A DNA stretch of 64,000 nt from the NCBI GenBank assembly GCA_025917655.1, contig CP084613.1, positions 3,164,001 through 3,228,000 on the forward strand, read 5' to 3'. The notes under the pieces were generated by a model, which did no database searches, was not told the DNA's origin, and saw nothing but the letters and a program-made list of their open reading frames with translations. Source of the stretch: Chlorella sorokiniana. Taxonomy: Eukaryota; Chlorophyta; Trebouxiophyceae; Chlorellales; Chlorellaceae. The translations under genes and the position numbers were made by a program. This document shows positions 9,354 to 20,403 of the stretch, in pieces (the first letter of the stretch is position 1; the number at the start of each line of letters is the position of its first letter).

Positions 9354-12183
9354 ATGGCTCCCAAGGCCAAAGCCAAGGCATCGTCCGCAAGTAAACGGGC
9401 GGAGGAGCCCAGTCTGGGCCTCCTTCGCCCTAGGCTGCTGGCATCCGTCTTCCTCTACACGGTTACGGCCGCCGTGCTGTACAAGATGGCTGACGACAGT
9501 GGCATGACGACAATCCTGAAGAGCCACCTGCGGGCTGCGCCATGGAACCCGCTGTCCAAGCCTTGCGGCCTGTTGGAGGCCAAGGAGTATGTGATCCTGA
9601 GTGACCGGATTGTGGTGGGCAAGGGGCAGGCATCCGGACCCCAACCTGGCGCAGGCAAGCGCGGGAAGGCGGGTGTGCCCGCTGCTACTGCCCCACCATC
9701 GCTCCTGCTGCCCGACCAATGGCTCCTCTCGCTAGGGCTGTCCTGGCATGGTGCATCCGTCCTGCTGCGCATGCTGCTCGCTGCCCACTGCACCCTCACA
9801 CACAGATGATTTGTGTGCAGTGCATGTGCGGGGTGGCATGATTGCCGCGGTGCACCTGGGCGTGCCTGGCAGCAGCCGCCTTGCCGCCGCCAAGGCCTTC
9901 CTGGACACCCAGCCCGGGCTGGCTGTGCTGGACTATGACGACGCGGTGGTGGGCCCCGGCCTCATCGACGTGCACGTGCACATGAACGAACCCGGGCGGG
10001 AGGAGTGGGAGGGTGAACGGCGGCGGCGCCTGGCAGCGCTCTTGCGCTGTGCCCCGCAGCGTGCTGTCTCGCGCAAGTGCGCTGGACCAATGCTGCCCGC
10101 GCCTTGCAGCACGAGCAGCACACTAGCACGCGGCATGCCTACCCCACATCCCTCTGCAACACCCGGCGCAGGCATTGCCAGCGGGACTGCCGCGCCGCCG
10201 CCGCGGGCGGCATCACGACGGTGGTGGACATGCCGCTCAACTCCGCGCCCTGCACCACCACCCCGCGAGAGCTGGCGCGCAAGGCCGCGGCCGCTGCGGC
10301 GCCCAACAAGGCCCACGTCAACGTGGCATTCTGGGCGGGCCTGGTCCCCGACAACGCGCGGCAGCCGGGGCGCTGCGCGCGCTGGTGCGGGGCGGCGCGC
10401 TGGGCTTCAAGGCCTTCATGGCCCCCTCCGGCATCGACGACTTCCCGCCCGTGTCGCCCGAGGAGGTGGAGGCGGCGCTGCCCACGCTGCGCGCGCTGGG
10501 CGTGCCGCTGCTGGTCCACGCCGAGATGGTGGATGGCGACGTGCCGCAGGAGGTGGGCGGGGTGGGGCGCCCGCGTTCACCGACGCCAGTGTTGCGAGTG
10601 CTTGAAGGTGCAGCCATGTTGGCTGCAGCTACGTGTAAGCTGCTGATGCTCCGCATCTTTGCGAGCAAAGCTGGCTGGCAGGCAGCTGACGCCTGCGACG
10701 GGTGCTCTGCGCCTGTCTTGAGGCCATGCGGTGCCCCGTGCCCCCTGCTCATGCCAGGGTGACCCTCGCGAGCACTCCACCTGGCTTGCCGCCCGGCCCC
10801 GCTGCTTTGAAAAGAACGCGGTGCGCGCGCTGATTGCCGCGCTGCGCGCCTCCGCCGCCAACACCACGCGCCCGGGCTTCCGCATCCACGTCGTCCACCT
10901 GGCAGGTGCGGCGGCGGCACGGCGCCAGCCGCTGGCCCCCCAGCTGCATGCGCAGCAGGGCAGCCAACGCCTTTCACACGTAAGCCAGCCGGGCTGTTCA
11001 GGGTGCAGCGGTGCGCACCATGGCTCTGCCCCGGCTGAGGCGCATGCTGTGCCGCCGCAGACGCCGACCTGCTGCCCGAGATTGCTGCGGCCAAGGCGGA
11101 GGGCCTGCCCCTCAGCGTGGAGACCTGCCCCCACTACCTCAACTTTGCCACCGAGCGCGTGTTCACCGGGGACACCAGGTGTGTGTGCGTGTGTGTGTGT
11201 GTGTGCAGCACGGCCGCATCGCTGCTTCACACCCGCCCGCCAGCGTCAGGCGCTGGCGACCGCCGAGCGCGCACCCGTTTGCCCTCTCCCTGCCCCCTCC
11301 CCCATGCCCACCGAGTGCCCGTCTCCTTGTCGCCGCCCTGGTGCAGGATGAAGTGCGCCCCCTTGAGGGAGGAGGAGAACCGCTTCCGCCTGCTGGACGG
11401 CCTGCGGGACGGCGTCATAGACAGCGTGGCCACCGACCACTCGCCCTCGGGTGGGCGCAGAGCGGCGCCCGGCGCTGCGCTGCCTTGCTGTGGGGCGCGG
11501 GCGCTGGCGCTGGCCTGCCTGCCTGGCGGCCCCCCTTGCTGGCTGCCTGTGTGTGCTGGTGAGCGTGGAGGGTGTGTCGTCCCGCCGCTGACGGGCACCC
11601 CCTGCTCGACGCATCCCCTCGCAGACCCCTCCCTCAAGCTGCTGGAGGAGGGCGACTTTGTGCGGGCGTGGGGCGGCATTGCGGGCCTGCAGTACGCGCT
11701 GCCCTCCACCTGGCAGCCCACCTCCCTGCACGGCCTCAACCTAACATGGCTGGCGCAGGTGCGGGGGCGCGCCCAGGGGCGCGCGCGCGCCCCATTGCTG
11801 CCCAAGGCCGCTGCGCCCCTGCTCCAGTCAGCCTGCAGTCGTCCAGTTGGGGCGCTCCACGCTCATCAGTGCACCTCCTGCCCCTCCCCTCAACCCACAC
11901 AGGCCTGGTCTGCCGCGCCCGCCCAGCTGGCCCGCCTCAACGCCACCAAGGGGCTGCTGAGCCCCGGGTACGACGCCGACCTGGTGGTGTGGAGCCCGGA
12001 GCAGGAGGCGGACACCAGCCCAGAGGCGCTGCAGCACCGCCACAAGACCACGCCGTATTCGGGCATGCGCATGCAGGGCCGCGTGCTGGCCACCTTTGTG
12101 GGGGCAGCCAGGTGTTTGGGGAGGCGGAGGGCGTGGCGCCCGCCGCCTGCGGCCAGACCATCCTCAAGAGGAGGCTGTGGTGA
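9354..12183 (+). CDS. ALN: Allantoinase
   Basis: Hydrolyses allantoin to allantoate in ureide/purine breakdown; plant enzymes are ER-located. Exons: 9354..about 9629, 9806..10012, 10172..10552, 10758..10905, 11061..11178, 11347..11450, 11625..11758, 11903..12183. The N terminus has a membrane-anchor-like segment, [16 protein letters not shown], as in the plant enzyme. Metal-site motifs of the amidohydrolase family appear in order: [19 protein letters not shown], the lysine that is normally carboxylated in [41 protein letters not shown]. The C terminus reads [11 protein letters not shown] and ends ILKRRLW. One-base losses break the frame near 10193, 10367 and 12100. The exon 1/2 join is unclear: no GT donor fits the phase, and the best site is CAG|GC at 9630. 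Intron 5 starts with a GT repeat. Free-standing, head to head with the preceding gene. Confidence 0.9.
11178..11206 (+). repeat. GT-rich microsatellite at start of allantoinase intron 5
   Basis: Nearly pure GT dinucleotides beginning at the splice donor itself, so the donor lies in a slippage-prone tract. Confidence 0.75.
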
Positions 12184-12644
12184 GGCGGAGCCAACCAAAT
12201 CGCGCGCCGAGGCTGGAAGCAGAGCCCTGCCAAGCGTTGCTGGTGCTGCTACGCCAGAGAGCACCCTGCGGCACCAAGTGTTGCCAACTCGTTGCCGCCT
12301 TTTCATTTTACTGCGTGAGGCACTGCACCCCGCAACAGCCAGTGCATGCGCCTTGGTCTCTACTGACATTTCATGACGGGCAGCCCACGCCGCTGGCCCC
12401 TGCTTGCCCTGCTGCTACACACTTCTCTCTTGCCCATGTTTGCCCATACTGTCAAACACCGCATGCTGCTGCTACACATCTACTGCCAGGTGTCAGGGCA
12501 AGTTTTGGTTGGGGTTGAATCAATCTGTTTGCACAAAAAGGGTGGGTTGGAGAGCACAGCCGGCGCGGCGCAGCGGTGCCGGTGCGGAGCATGCGGCCCG
12601 GCAGATCAGTTGGCAGCAGCAGACGATCCTCCACCTTCCGCAGC
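12184..12644. other. Convergent 3' region (allantoinase / SEC24)
   Basis: About 460 bases between the stop codons of two convergent genes; expected to hold both 3' untranslated regions. No gene or structured RNA recognised. Confidence 0.4.
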
Positions 12645-15600
12645 TCACTTGGCCATGAGCATCTGTATGGCCGGGGGGGGGGGGGGAGAGGGCGGCGTAG
12701 CTGGGACAGTGCAGCACCATGGTCTCGCGGAGGGAGAGGCAGCAATCCAAATCAAACATCGCAGGGACGAGCGGCGCAGTGGCAGCGACACAGCAGGACC
12801 TGCCGCGCGTCCCCGCACACTGACACCCACCTTCTGCAGTGTGAGCATGAAGTCGAGGTATCCCTGGCTGCCTGCGGCCGCCTGCCGGTCCTCCACCAGC
12901 AGCGGCATGAGGTGCGCCTCCATGGGGGTGCCCTGCCGCAGCACCCAGCACTCCTGCCACAGCTCGCGGCGCGCGCGCAGCTGGCGCAGCACGCCGTTGA
13001 TGCGCGCACTGAGCTCGCTGCCCGGCCGCACCGGCTCGGGGTTGAGGCCTGTGTGTATGTGTGTGTGTGTGGGGGGGATATAAGTTGGCCTGGGGTTGGT
13101 TGGGCACGTGACGGGCAGTGGCTGAGGGGTAGCAAGGGCATGGTGCCGCAGGTTGTGCAGCGGCCCATGTTCAGCGGCCCCCACCTGAGGCGTCCGGCGG
13201 CAGGCTCTGCACGCCAAACGCCTGGGAGTAGAAGCTGGGCGGGCAGGCCTGGCCCAGCCACATCACCAGAATGCGCCCGTTGTCCACAAGGTATGCGCCG
13301 GCTGCAGGGGGGAAAGGGGGGTGACCTGGCGGGTTGCCAGGCTGTCGGGGGTGCAGTGCTGAGTGCTCCTGCATGCACAGCGCACAGCTTGGGGCACCAG
13401 CTGCGCAACCCCTGCATGCCCCACCCACCCGGGTTGAAGTACTCCAGGCCTGGGGGCGCCGTGGGGGCAGCTCCACGCCGCCGCCATCCGCCCTCTCCTT
13501 GCCCCAGTTGCCTGCACCGGTGGCAGGGGCGTGTGGCGCTGTTCGCAGCTCGCAAAGCGGAGGCGAAGCCGACGAGGCACGCAAGCCGAGGCACGGTAGC
13601 CGCCTGGCTGCCTCAGCTCGCCTCCTGTGCCGCCCTCGCCGCCCTTGTGCCTCCCGGCAGGCATCACTGCAGCTGCAAAATGCATGCCGCCGCGGCGGGC
13701 TCGGCTCCCACCCACCCGACAGCTCGTGCACTGGGTAGCAGGCGGGGTAGACGAGGCGCAGCGCGTCGTACACCGAGCACACGGCCAGCTGGTGCCCCAC
13801 CGCGGCGCGCTCGTCGCTGTTGACGTCGCGGCCGCTGCCGCGCAGCGCCGCCGCCTTGAGCAGGCCCAGGGTGAGCAGCGGCAGCGACTTGAGGCGCTCC
13901 GGCAGGACGAGGGAGTTGGGGGAGAGGCCGCCGCCCATGCCCGGCGCGCCGCGCATGTGCAGCATGCGGTACTCGCGCAGCGCCGCCACCAGCCGCTGCT
14001 GCAGGCCTGCGGGCGGCGGGCGATTGGGGAGAGGGGCGGGCGGGGGGGGATGGCATCAGGGCAGGGCAGGGCCACCGAGCCGTGCAGAGCTCGACACTTC
14101 TGTACTCACAGCAGCTAAGCACACGCTTCCCAGGCCTCAATCCCCCACTTGAGCGCCACCCCGTGTGAGTCCCCCACCCGCGCCCGGCCAGCGTCGACTC
14201 ACCCGAGCGCACGTCGTCCAGCTTGGACGCGTAGCTGCGCTCCACCCCCAGCTTGGCCATGAGGGCGGCGGTGGCCCCTCCGTCGCTCTGCTTGTACAGG
14301 TCAATCAGGTCTGCTCAATGGGGGAGAGGGGCACAGGCGGGAAGGAGGCCTGCTTGGGCGCGGCAAAGGGTGGAAGGAACGCGAGGCGGCGCGCACAACC
14401 TCGGGTGCTCACGGCAGGGCAGCAGCCGGGGATGCTGGGGCGCGGCGCGGCGGCGCGCACCCGCCACCACGGGCAGCGCCAGGGTGTGCACGCGGATGCG
14501 GCGCTCCCGAGGAGCTGGTGTAGAGCAGGGCGGCCTGCAGGTAGGCCACCTGCCCCGTCACCAGCGTCTCCTCGTGGGTAATCTCCACAGAGAAGGACTG
14601 GGGGGGGTCGTGGTGGTGTGTGTATGGGGGAGGGGGAACGGGTGGGAGGCAGCAGGCGGGTGGCCAGGCAGCTGTGCGCCAGGGCCGCCCTGCTTGCACG
14701 GCGTGCAGGCTGCCAGAGCTGCCTGGGCCCTGGCCAGCCCGGAGCGCGACCGCCCGCCCAAGCCCCCACCTTGTCCGCGTCGCAGGCGGGCAGGGCCAGC
14801 AGGTCTGTGGAGCGGATGAAGAAGTGGCCGTAGAAGGCGGAGATGCGCAGGCCCTTGGAGCAGCGGATGCGCATCACCGCCTCCCACGCTGTCTCGCGGG
14901 ACAGGTTGCGCCTGCAGCCAGCCAGGGGCACACTCGTTTGTGCTGATTGCTGGCAGCGGCCGGCATGCGGCGAGGAGGAGCGGCGGCAAGGTGGGCGCGT
15001 GCTCGGACAGCTGTGGCGGCATGCTGGCAGCAGCGGCGGGGCGGCGGCGGCGGCTCACGTCAGCTCCGCGTGCAGCTTGGGCCCGTCCCTGTCGGCGGCG
15101 AAGCCGGGTAGTAGTAGAGCTGGCCGCCGGTGTACTTGGGCAGGGCGCCCAGGGAGGGCAGGTCCATGTAGGCGGAGCCAAAGGCAAACACGTCCACACA
15201 CATCTGGAACCTGCACCCGGAAGGAGAGGGGCGGGGAGGAGGCCGGCAGGCCAGGCCAGCATTGCAGGGGGCAGCGGTGCCTGAGGGAGGCAGGGGCCTC
15301 TGCGCGCATCCCCTATGGTGCGCCCGGCACCTCCTCAGGCCTCTGGCCAGCCGCCCCCAAGCTCCCCACCCACGCAAGCCCCACCCCCCACCCACCGCGA
15401 CGCCTCTGCCGAGAAGCGCTTGTAGAAGGGGTCGTCGGGGGTGCGCAGCGAGTACTCGCGGTCGGTGCCGTACAGGGCGGGGTTGTCCCGCGCCTTGATG
15501 CGCCCGATGCCCAGGGACGGCGCCGCCGCCTGGAACAGCAGCAGCTTGCCGCCGATGTGGTTCATCACCAGGAAGGCGGCCTGCAGGGCGGGGCCCATGC

Positions 15601-18600
15601 AGCTCTCCACCTGCAGCAGGGCGCCAGCCGGCAGCCAGGCAGGGTGGGCTGGGTGGACGGGCGACGCCGCGCTGTGCGGCACTGCCACAGCTGGTGCAGT
15701 CCGTGCGGCGTGTGACCCCACACACTGGGCTGAGCTGGACGCCTAGACGCCCGCAATGCGCCCCCGCCGCCCCCAACATACACACCTTCAAACACCCCCT
15801 CCGCCCCCTTCACTTCCGCACACCCCGCCCCCGCCCCGCACCTGGCTGGCGCGGCCGGCTGGCGGGCAGGGAGTCCAGCAGGGCGTCCACCAGGGCCCGG
15901 CTGTCCCGCAGGTTGACCAGCAGGTCGTCTGGCAGCGGCACAAAGGGGTCATCCACCTCCGCCACCACCATCATCTGGGGCGACGACAGCCCCGCCTTCA
16001 GGTTATAGAAGTGGATGGAGCTGGAGGGGGGTGGGTGGAGGGGGGGCAAAGAGGCGCATGTTGAGTGCGATGTGCAAGCGCAGCCACTGGGCAGAGCGCG
16101 GCCCTCGCACAGCAGGCTTGCCTGCGCAGCCCAGCGCGGCGGTGGCAGCGCGCGCCGCGCACCCCACCTGTCAAAGGTGATGAAGGCCACCTGGGTGCGC
16201 TCGTCGCCCGGCAGCGAGTCCAGGCTGGCCTTGATGCCGGCGCACACCGCGCCCAGCATGCCGCAGGAGGCCGCCGCAATCGAGACGTCGATGATGAAGA
16301 CGTAGGTGGGGGCATGGGGGCGCGCACCTGCGGGCCGTGGGGGCGTTGAGTGTAGGGCAAGGTGAGCGCGTGACCACCAGCAAGCAATTGCCAACCACGC
16401 CCAGCTGCGGCGACCGGCGGAGCCTCCGTCTGAACGGTCTTGGGCACAGTCCCGCGCCCGCTGCGCCGCATTCAACAGCCGGCACTCCTGCCCTCCAGGC
16501 CAGCAAGGCTAGCTGCCTTGACTGCCCAGATCAGGCCCTCGCCCCCTTCTCCACACCACCGCCCACCATGTACTCTGCGGGGGCCACGTACTCCACCGAC
16601 CCCCGCACAGCTCGGGCGCTGGTCATGGTCCAGGCGGCGGCCGTTGGCGTCCAGCGCGCAGAAGTACTCCACCGGCACCTCGTTCACCATCTGGCACACG
16701 TTGCATGCGTAGCGCCTGGGAAGTGGGGGTTAGGGCAGTGGGGGGGGGGGGCGCGCGGGAGGGTAGGTGCATGTGATGCGAGCGGCACAGACTGGGCTGA
16801 GCGACGGCGGCCGGCCGGCCAGCGCGGCACGCGAGCTGGGGGTGGCACATGCACGGCCCCCTCGGGTCGCCCACCTGCCGCCGTCCATCCAGGCCATGAA
16901 GGGGTTGATGTAGGTGCGGCAGCGCTTGCAGCGGATGATGGTGCCGCCCGTCGCGTTGGCCACCGGCACCTCGCCCCCACTCTGTCATGGGGTGCACCAC
17001 GGCGCCGTACGGCAGGTGCCACCGCGACTTGAGGGCCTGCGATGCAGGGCAGAGGGGGCGTGGGACGAGCGCAGCTAGGGCAGCTGCACGGGCACGGGGT
17101 GTTGCATCACTGCACGAACTTGGGGCGCAGCCTGGCCAGCTGGAGCCATGCGATGCACCGCTGCGGCCCTCGGGCCGCCACCCCAGCATGCCGCCTCGCC
17201 TGCGAGTTGGGCACCGCGTAGCTGGTCATGCGCACAAACTCGGGCTTGCAGTTGAAGGGTGAGTAGGGGGCGGCGGTCCCACGTGCTCCTCCAAAGCGCC
17301 GCCCGCAGGGCGAGGGAACGCTGCCGGGTTCGCGCCGCCCTCAGCGGGCTGCCCCGGCATCGTGGGTGCGCCGGGGCCCAGCGACAGCGTCTCAAACGCG
17401 TCCAGCGCGGCTTGCTGCAGATCGCATGAAGAGGAGGCAGCACAGGCATGAGCCACACGGTTTCCTTGGCGTGGCTGCGCATCCAAAGAGGCGCAGCATG
17501 GCGGCACAGGTGCTGTCGGCCCAGGCATCCTCCCTGCCAGCTCACCATGCTGCCCTGGTCGTAGCCCATGCCAGGGAGGCCGCCCTGAGGGGGTGCCCCG
17601 AGGCCCGGCATGGCTGGCCGCAGCCCCATCTGTGGAGGCGCCCCCATGGGGGTGCGCCCATCTGTGGAGGCCCACCCATGGGAGGCGCGCCCATAGGCGG
17701 CCCGCCCACGCTCATCCCCGTTGGCGGGCCAGCCATGCCCATGCCTGGGGGCCCCATCGGAGGCCTTGGCTGCTGCAGCATGCCGGGCTGGCCAGGCTGC
17801 TGCATGCCAGCAGGGCCGGGGGCACGTGAGGCCGCATGCCCGGCACGCCTGGTTGCAGCATGCCCGGAGGCCCCATCGGAGGCCTTGGCTGCTGCAGCAT
17901 GCCGGGCTGGCCAGGCTGCTGCACGCCAGCAAGGCCAGGTGCCGCTGCTGGCCCAGGCTGCTGCGCAGGGCCGGGCATCCCCGGATACTGCTGCTGCTGC
18001 TGCTGCTGCTGTTGCTGCAGAGGCGGCGCTCCCATGGGGCGGGTCATGGGGGCAGGCGGACCGCCAGCCGCGCCGGGCGGTCCCGCTGCAAAGCCAGGTC
18101 GAGGGCCGGGCACAGCTGGCCGCGCGGGCGCAGGCTGCAGGGGAGCGAAGCCGGGCGTGCGCCTGGCGGCTGCGGCGCGCCACCAGCACCTGGGGGCCCT
18201 GCCGGGCGTGGCATGCCTGGCTGCTGCATGGCCTGCTGCTGCGGGGGCATGCCTGGCTGCTGCGGCGCAAACCCGGGCCGCGAGGGAGCCGAGCCGGGCG
18301 GGGCGCGCCGGGTGGTGCCGCCCCTGGCACAGCACTGCCCGGCGGCCGCGCTCCAGGAGGCCCTGCAGCCTGCGGCGCTGCACCAAACGGCCGCGGTGCA
18401 CCAGGATACCCTGCATCAATAAAACAAGCCGTGCCACAGCCGCATAAGAGGGGGAGGGGTGCAACGGGTGCTACAGCAGACCACCTTGCGTCGCTCAGGC
18501 ATGACTGAGCTGCGCCCAATGAGCAACCCACCCGCCGGCCCAGAGCCCAGAGCCTGTGGGGGCCTGGCCGCCATGCCCGGCGCGCTAGGAAGGCCGTTGG

Positions 18601-19021
18601 GTGCTCCTCCAGGCGGAGCCCCATAGCCAACGCCCGGTGGGGGTGCGCCATACCCTGCGGCGGAGGGTGGCCAAAGTCATCCTGCTGACGATCGCGGTGA
18701 TCGCGGTCGTAAACCGGGTCCAGCTGCTCTTTGCCACGGTCCAGCAGTCCTACAGCTCACCTGCTGCTGGCCTTGGCTGCCCAGGCTGCGGCCCGGGCCT
18801 CACGCCTGGCTGCTGCGGCTGGATGCCCCCAGGGCCCGGGGGCCGAGCACCTGCAGGAGTTGAGAGCAGACGAGCCAACCCAGGTCGCCCGTGTCAACAG
18901 CACGTGAACCAACGAAAAAGAGAGCCGCCCGAGGTCGAGGTCAAGCCGCACCTGGTTGCTGTCCATACGCTCCGGGATAGCCTGGCTGCTGAGGATAGCC
19001 GACAGGCTGCTGCGGCTGCAT
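12645..19021 (-). CDS. SEC24: SEC24, COPII coat cargo-binding subunit
   Basis: Partner of SEC23 in the COPII coat that packs cargo into ER-to-Golgi vesicles. About 1,200 residues in 19 exons (minus): 18952..19021, 18761..18850, 18485..18723, 17546..18410, 17200..17414, 16875..17036, 16567..16715, 16168..16327, 15842..16020, 15396..15610, 15059..15210, 14770..14911, 14461..14597, 14203..14310, 13716..14006, 13429..13511, 13185..13301, 12831..13048, 12645..12662. Start MQPQQPVGYPQQPGYPG, then a long Pro/Gln/Gly/Met-rich region with a poly-Gln run near 18000. Zinc finger: RCKRC and CNVCQMVNEVPVEYF. Trunk: VFIIDVS, FYNLKAGLSSPQMMVVAEVD, GPALQAAFLVMNHIGGKL. Beta-sandwich, helical and gelsolin parts follow (SVEITHEETL, ALREYRMLH, GAYLVDNGRILVMWLGQ). 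The intron after AVPNSQ has a GC donor (17198-17199). About ten one-base frame breaks. The last exon encodes only MLMAK. Confidence 0.92.
12673..12686. repeat. 14-base G tract (poly-C in SEC24 intron)
   Basis: Pure run of G on the plus strand. Read on the minus strand it is a C-only pyrimidine tract just before the acceptor of the last SEC24 exon. Confidence 0.9.
13049..13078. repeat. GT/AC microsatellite in SEC24 intron
   Basis: TG repeats running into a G tract. On the minus strand this is a CA-rich stretch ending at the acceptor of the penultimate exon. Confidence 0.6.
17984..18018 (-). repeat. CAG repeat encoding poly-Gln in SEC24
   Basis: Tandem CTG on the plus strand, read as CAG codons for about ten glutamines in the disordered N-terminal region of SEC24. 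Confidence 0.8.
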
Positions 19022-19243
19022 CGATCAGTGTAAAGCAAGCTTCCTCAGCCCAGAAGCACACAATGCATCGCTCTCGATAACACGGGCCCAGACTGCACAC
19101 CGATCGATCTGCAGGGGTTTCTCAGCAAGTGTGTCCTGAGCGCATGTGCAGTCCTGTACTGGCGAGAGGACAAACACGCCTTGGTGGCTGTAAGAATTGT
19201 TTCAATCATGTTGTCAGAGCTTTGACACATCGATTGACACTGA

Positions 19244-20071
19244 ATGGACACAAACCCCGCCCGCTCCCCTCTTCTCTATAAATTTGCTGCAGCTGGTGCG
19301 GTTGTCCTCCTTGCCTGGGCAAGCATTGTGATCATGGGCGCACGTAGCAGTAAGGAGGAAGTCCCGTCAGCGGCGACAGCGGCAGGAGCAGGAGGAAGCG
19401 GCAGTGGACCGGAAGCGCCGCCGGAGAAGCTAGGCGCCGGGCTCCTGCTCACGTGAGCGAGCAGATGCTTGTGGTGGAATGACAGCGTACTTTTTGTCAT
19501 TATTCAGTGCATGGATACACGCCTGGCCAAACGGTTCTTCTCGCGCTGCCTACAGCTGTGATGGTGAGGTGCTGCTACTCAAGCGGAACAGCAGGCACAA
19601 CCATGGCACATGGGGCCTGCCGGGCGGCAACGTCGATGCCACGGACGCGAGCCTGCTTGAAGCAGCCAAACGCGAGGCGGCGGAGGAGATGGGGCCTGGC
19701 CTGCCGCTGTTTGAGGTCGTGGCTGAGGTGCTCACGCGGCGAGGCAAGAGGTGGGTGGGCCCTTGCACGCCTGGCACATGCTGGGCCCATCGCACGGGCC
19801 CTTCACCCGCCGCCTGCCTGCTGCTGCGCAGGGGCCAGAAGCACTACACCGTGTATGTGGCGCGCATCAGCCCCCAGGACAGGGATGCCTGGGCGCCGAG
19901 CCTCAACGAGGAGCACTCGGAGTGGCGCTGGTTCAGGATGGCCGAGGTGGCGGCCCCTGGTGTCGCCAGCCTGCAGAATTCCGGGTGCAGCTGCACCCTG
20001 TTGTGGATCTGGCACTACGCAGTCAGCCGTACCGCTCCACTGTGCTGGCTGCGATTGGCGGCAACAGCTAG
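19244..20071 (+). CDS. Membrane-anchored Nudix hydrolase
   Basis: Nudix enzymes cleave nucleoside-diphosphate-linked compounds; the substrate cannot be told here. Exons 19244..19451, 19556..19750, 19832..20071. Residues 1-30 hold one hydrophobic helix, FAAAGAVVLLAWASIVIM, then an Ala/Gly/Ser/Pro linker, then the Nudix fold: LLLTCDGEVLLLKR, TWGLPGGNVD, and the Nudix-box core REAAEEMG with its metal-binding glutamates. Later strands are YTVYVARISPQD and SEWRWF. The end reads PYRSTVLAAIGGNS after a one-base frame break between about 19965 and 19985. The final proline of REUXEEXGU is unusual. The start at 19244 gives the anchor directly and lies 222 bases from the SEC24 start on the other strand. 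Likely an organelle or endomembrane protein with the enzyme domain exposed on one face. Confidence 0.82.
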
Positions 20072-20403
20072 CAGGCAGCACCCCCAACCCAGCCAGCCAG
20101 TGCAATGTTGCCCCAGCGCTGCATGTCCACAGCTCGACAGCAGCGCGCCATGTGATGCTGCACAGCGCATCGGTTACCCAAGGTGCACCCTGATTGATGC
20201 GCTGCCTGGGCAACAAGCCAAGAACCGGTGTACGTCGAAGAGGAAGGAGGCAGCGAACAGTCCTGCCTGCTCAGGAACAAGCCTCTCATCAGCACTCCAG
20301 CAGGCCGGCCTTCTGTCCGCTGCCCGGCCCAATCAAGCCTCACGGAGCACCACCCTGCCAACTTGTTCGTCCAGCAGCTTACACTCGGCGTGAAACGCTG
20401 TGC
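20072..20403. other. Convergent 3' region (Nudix / TAPT1)
   Basis: About 330 bases between stop codons; both 3' untranslated regions expected. No other feature recognised. Confidence 0.4.
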
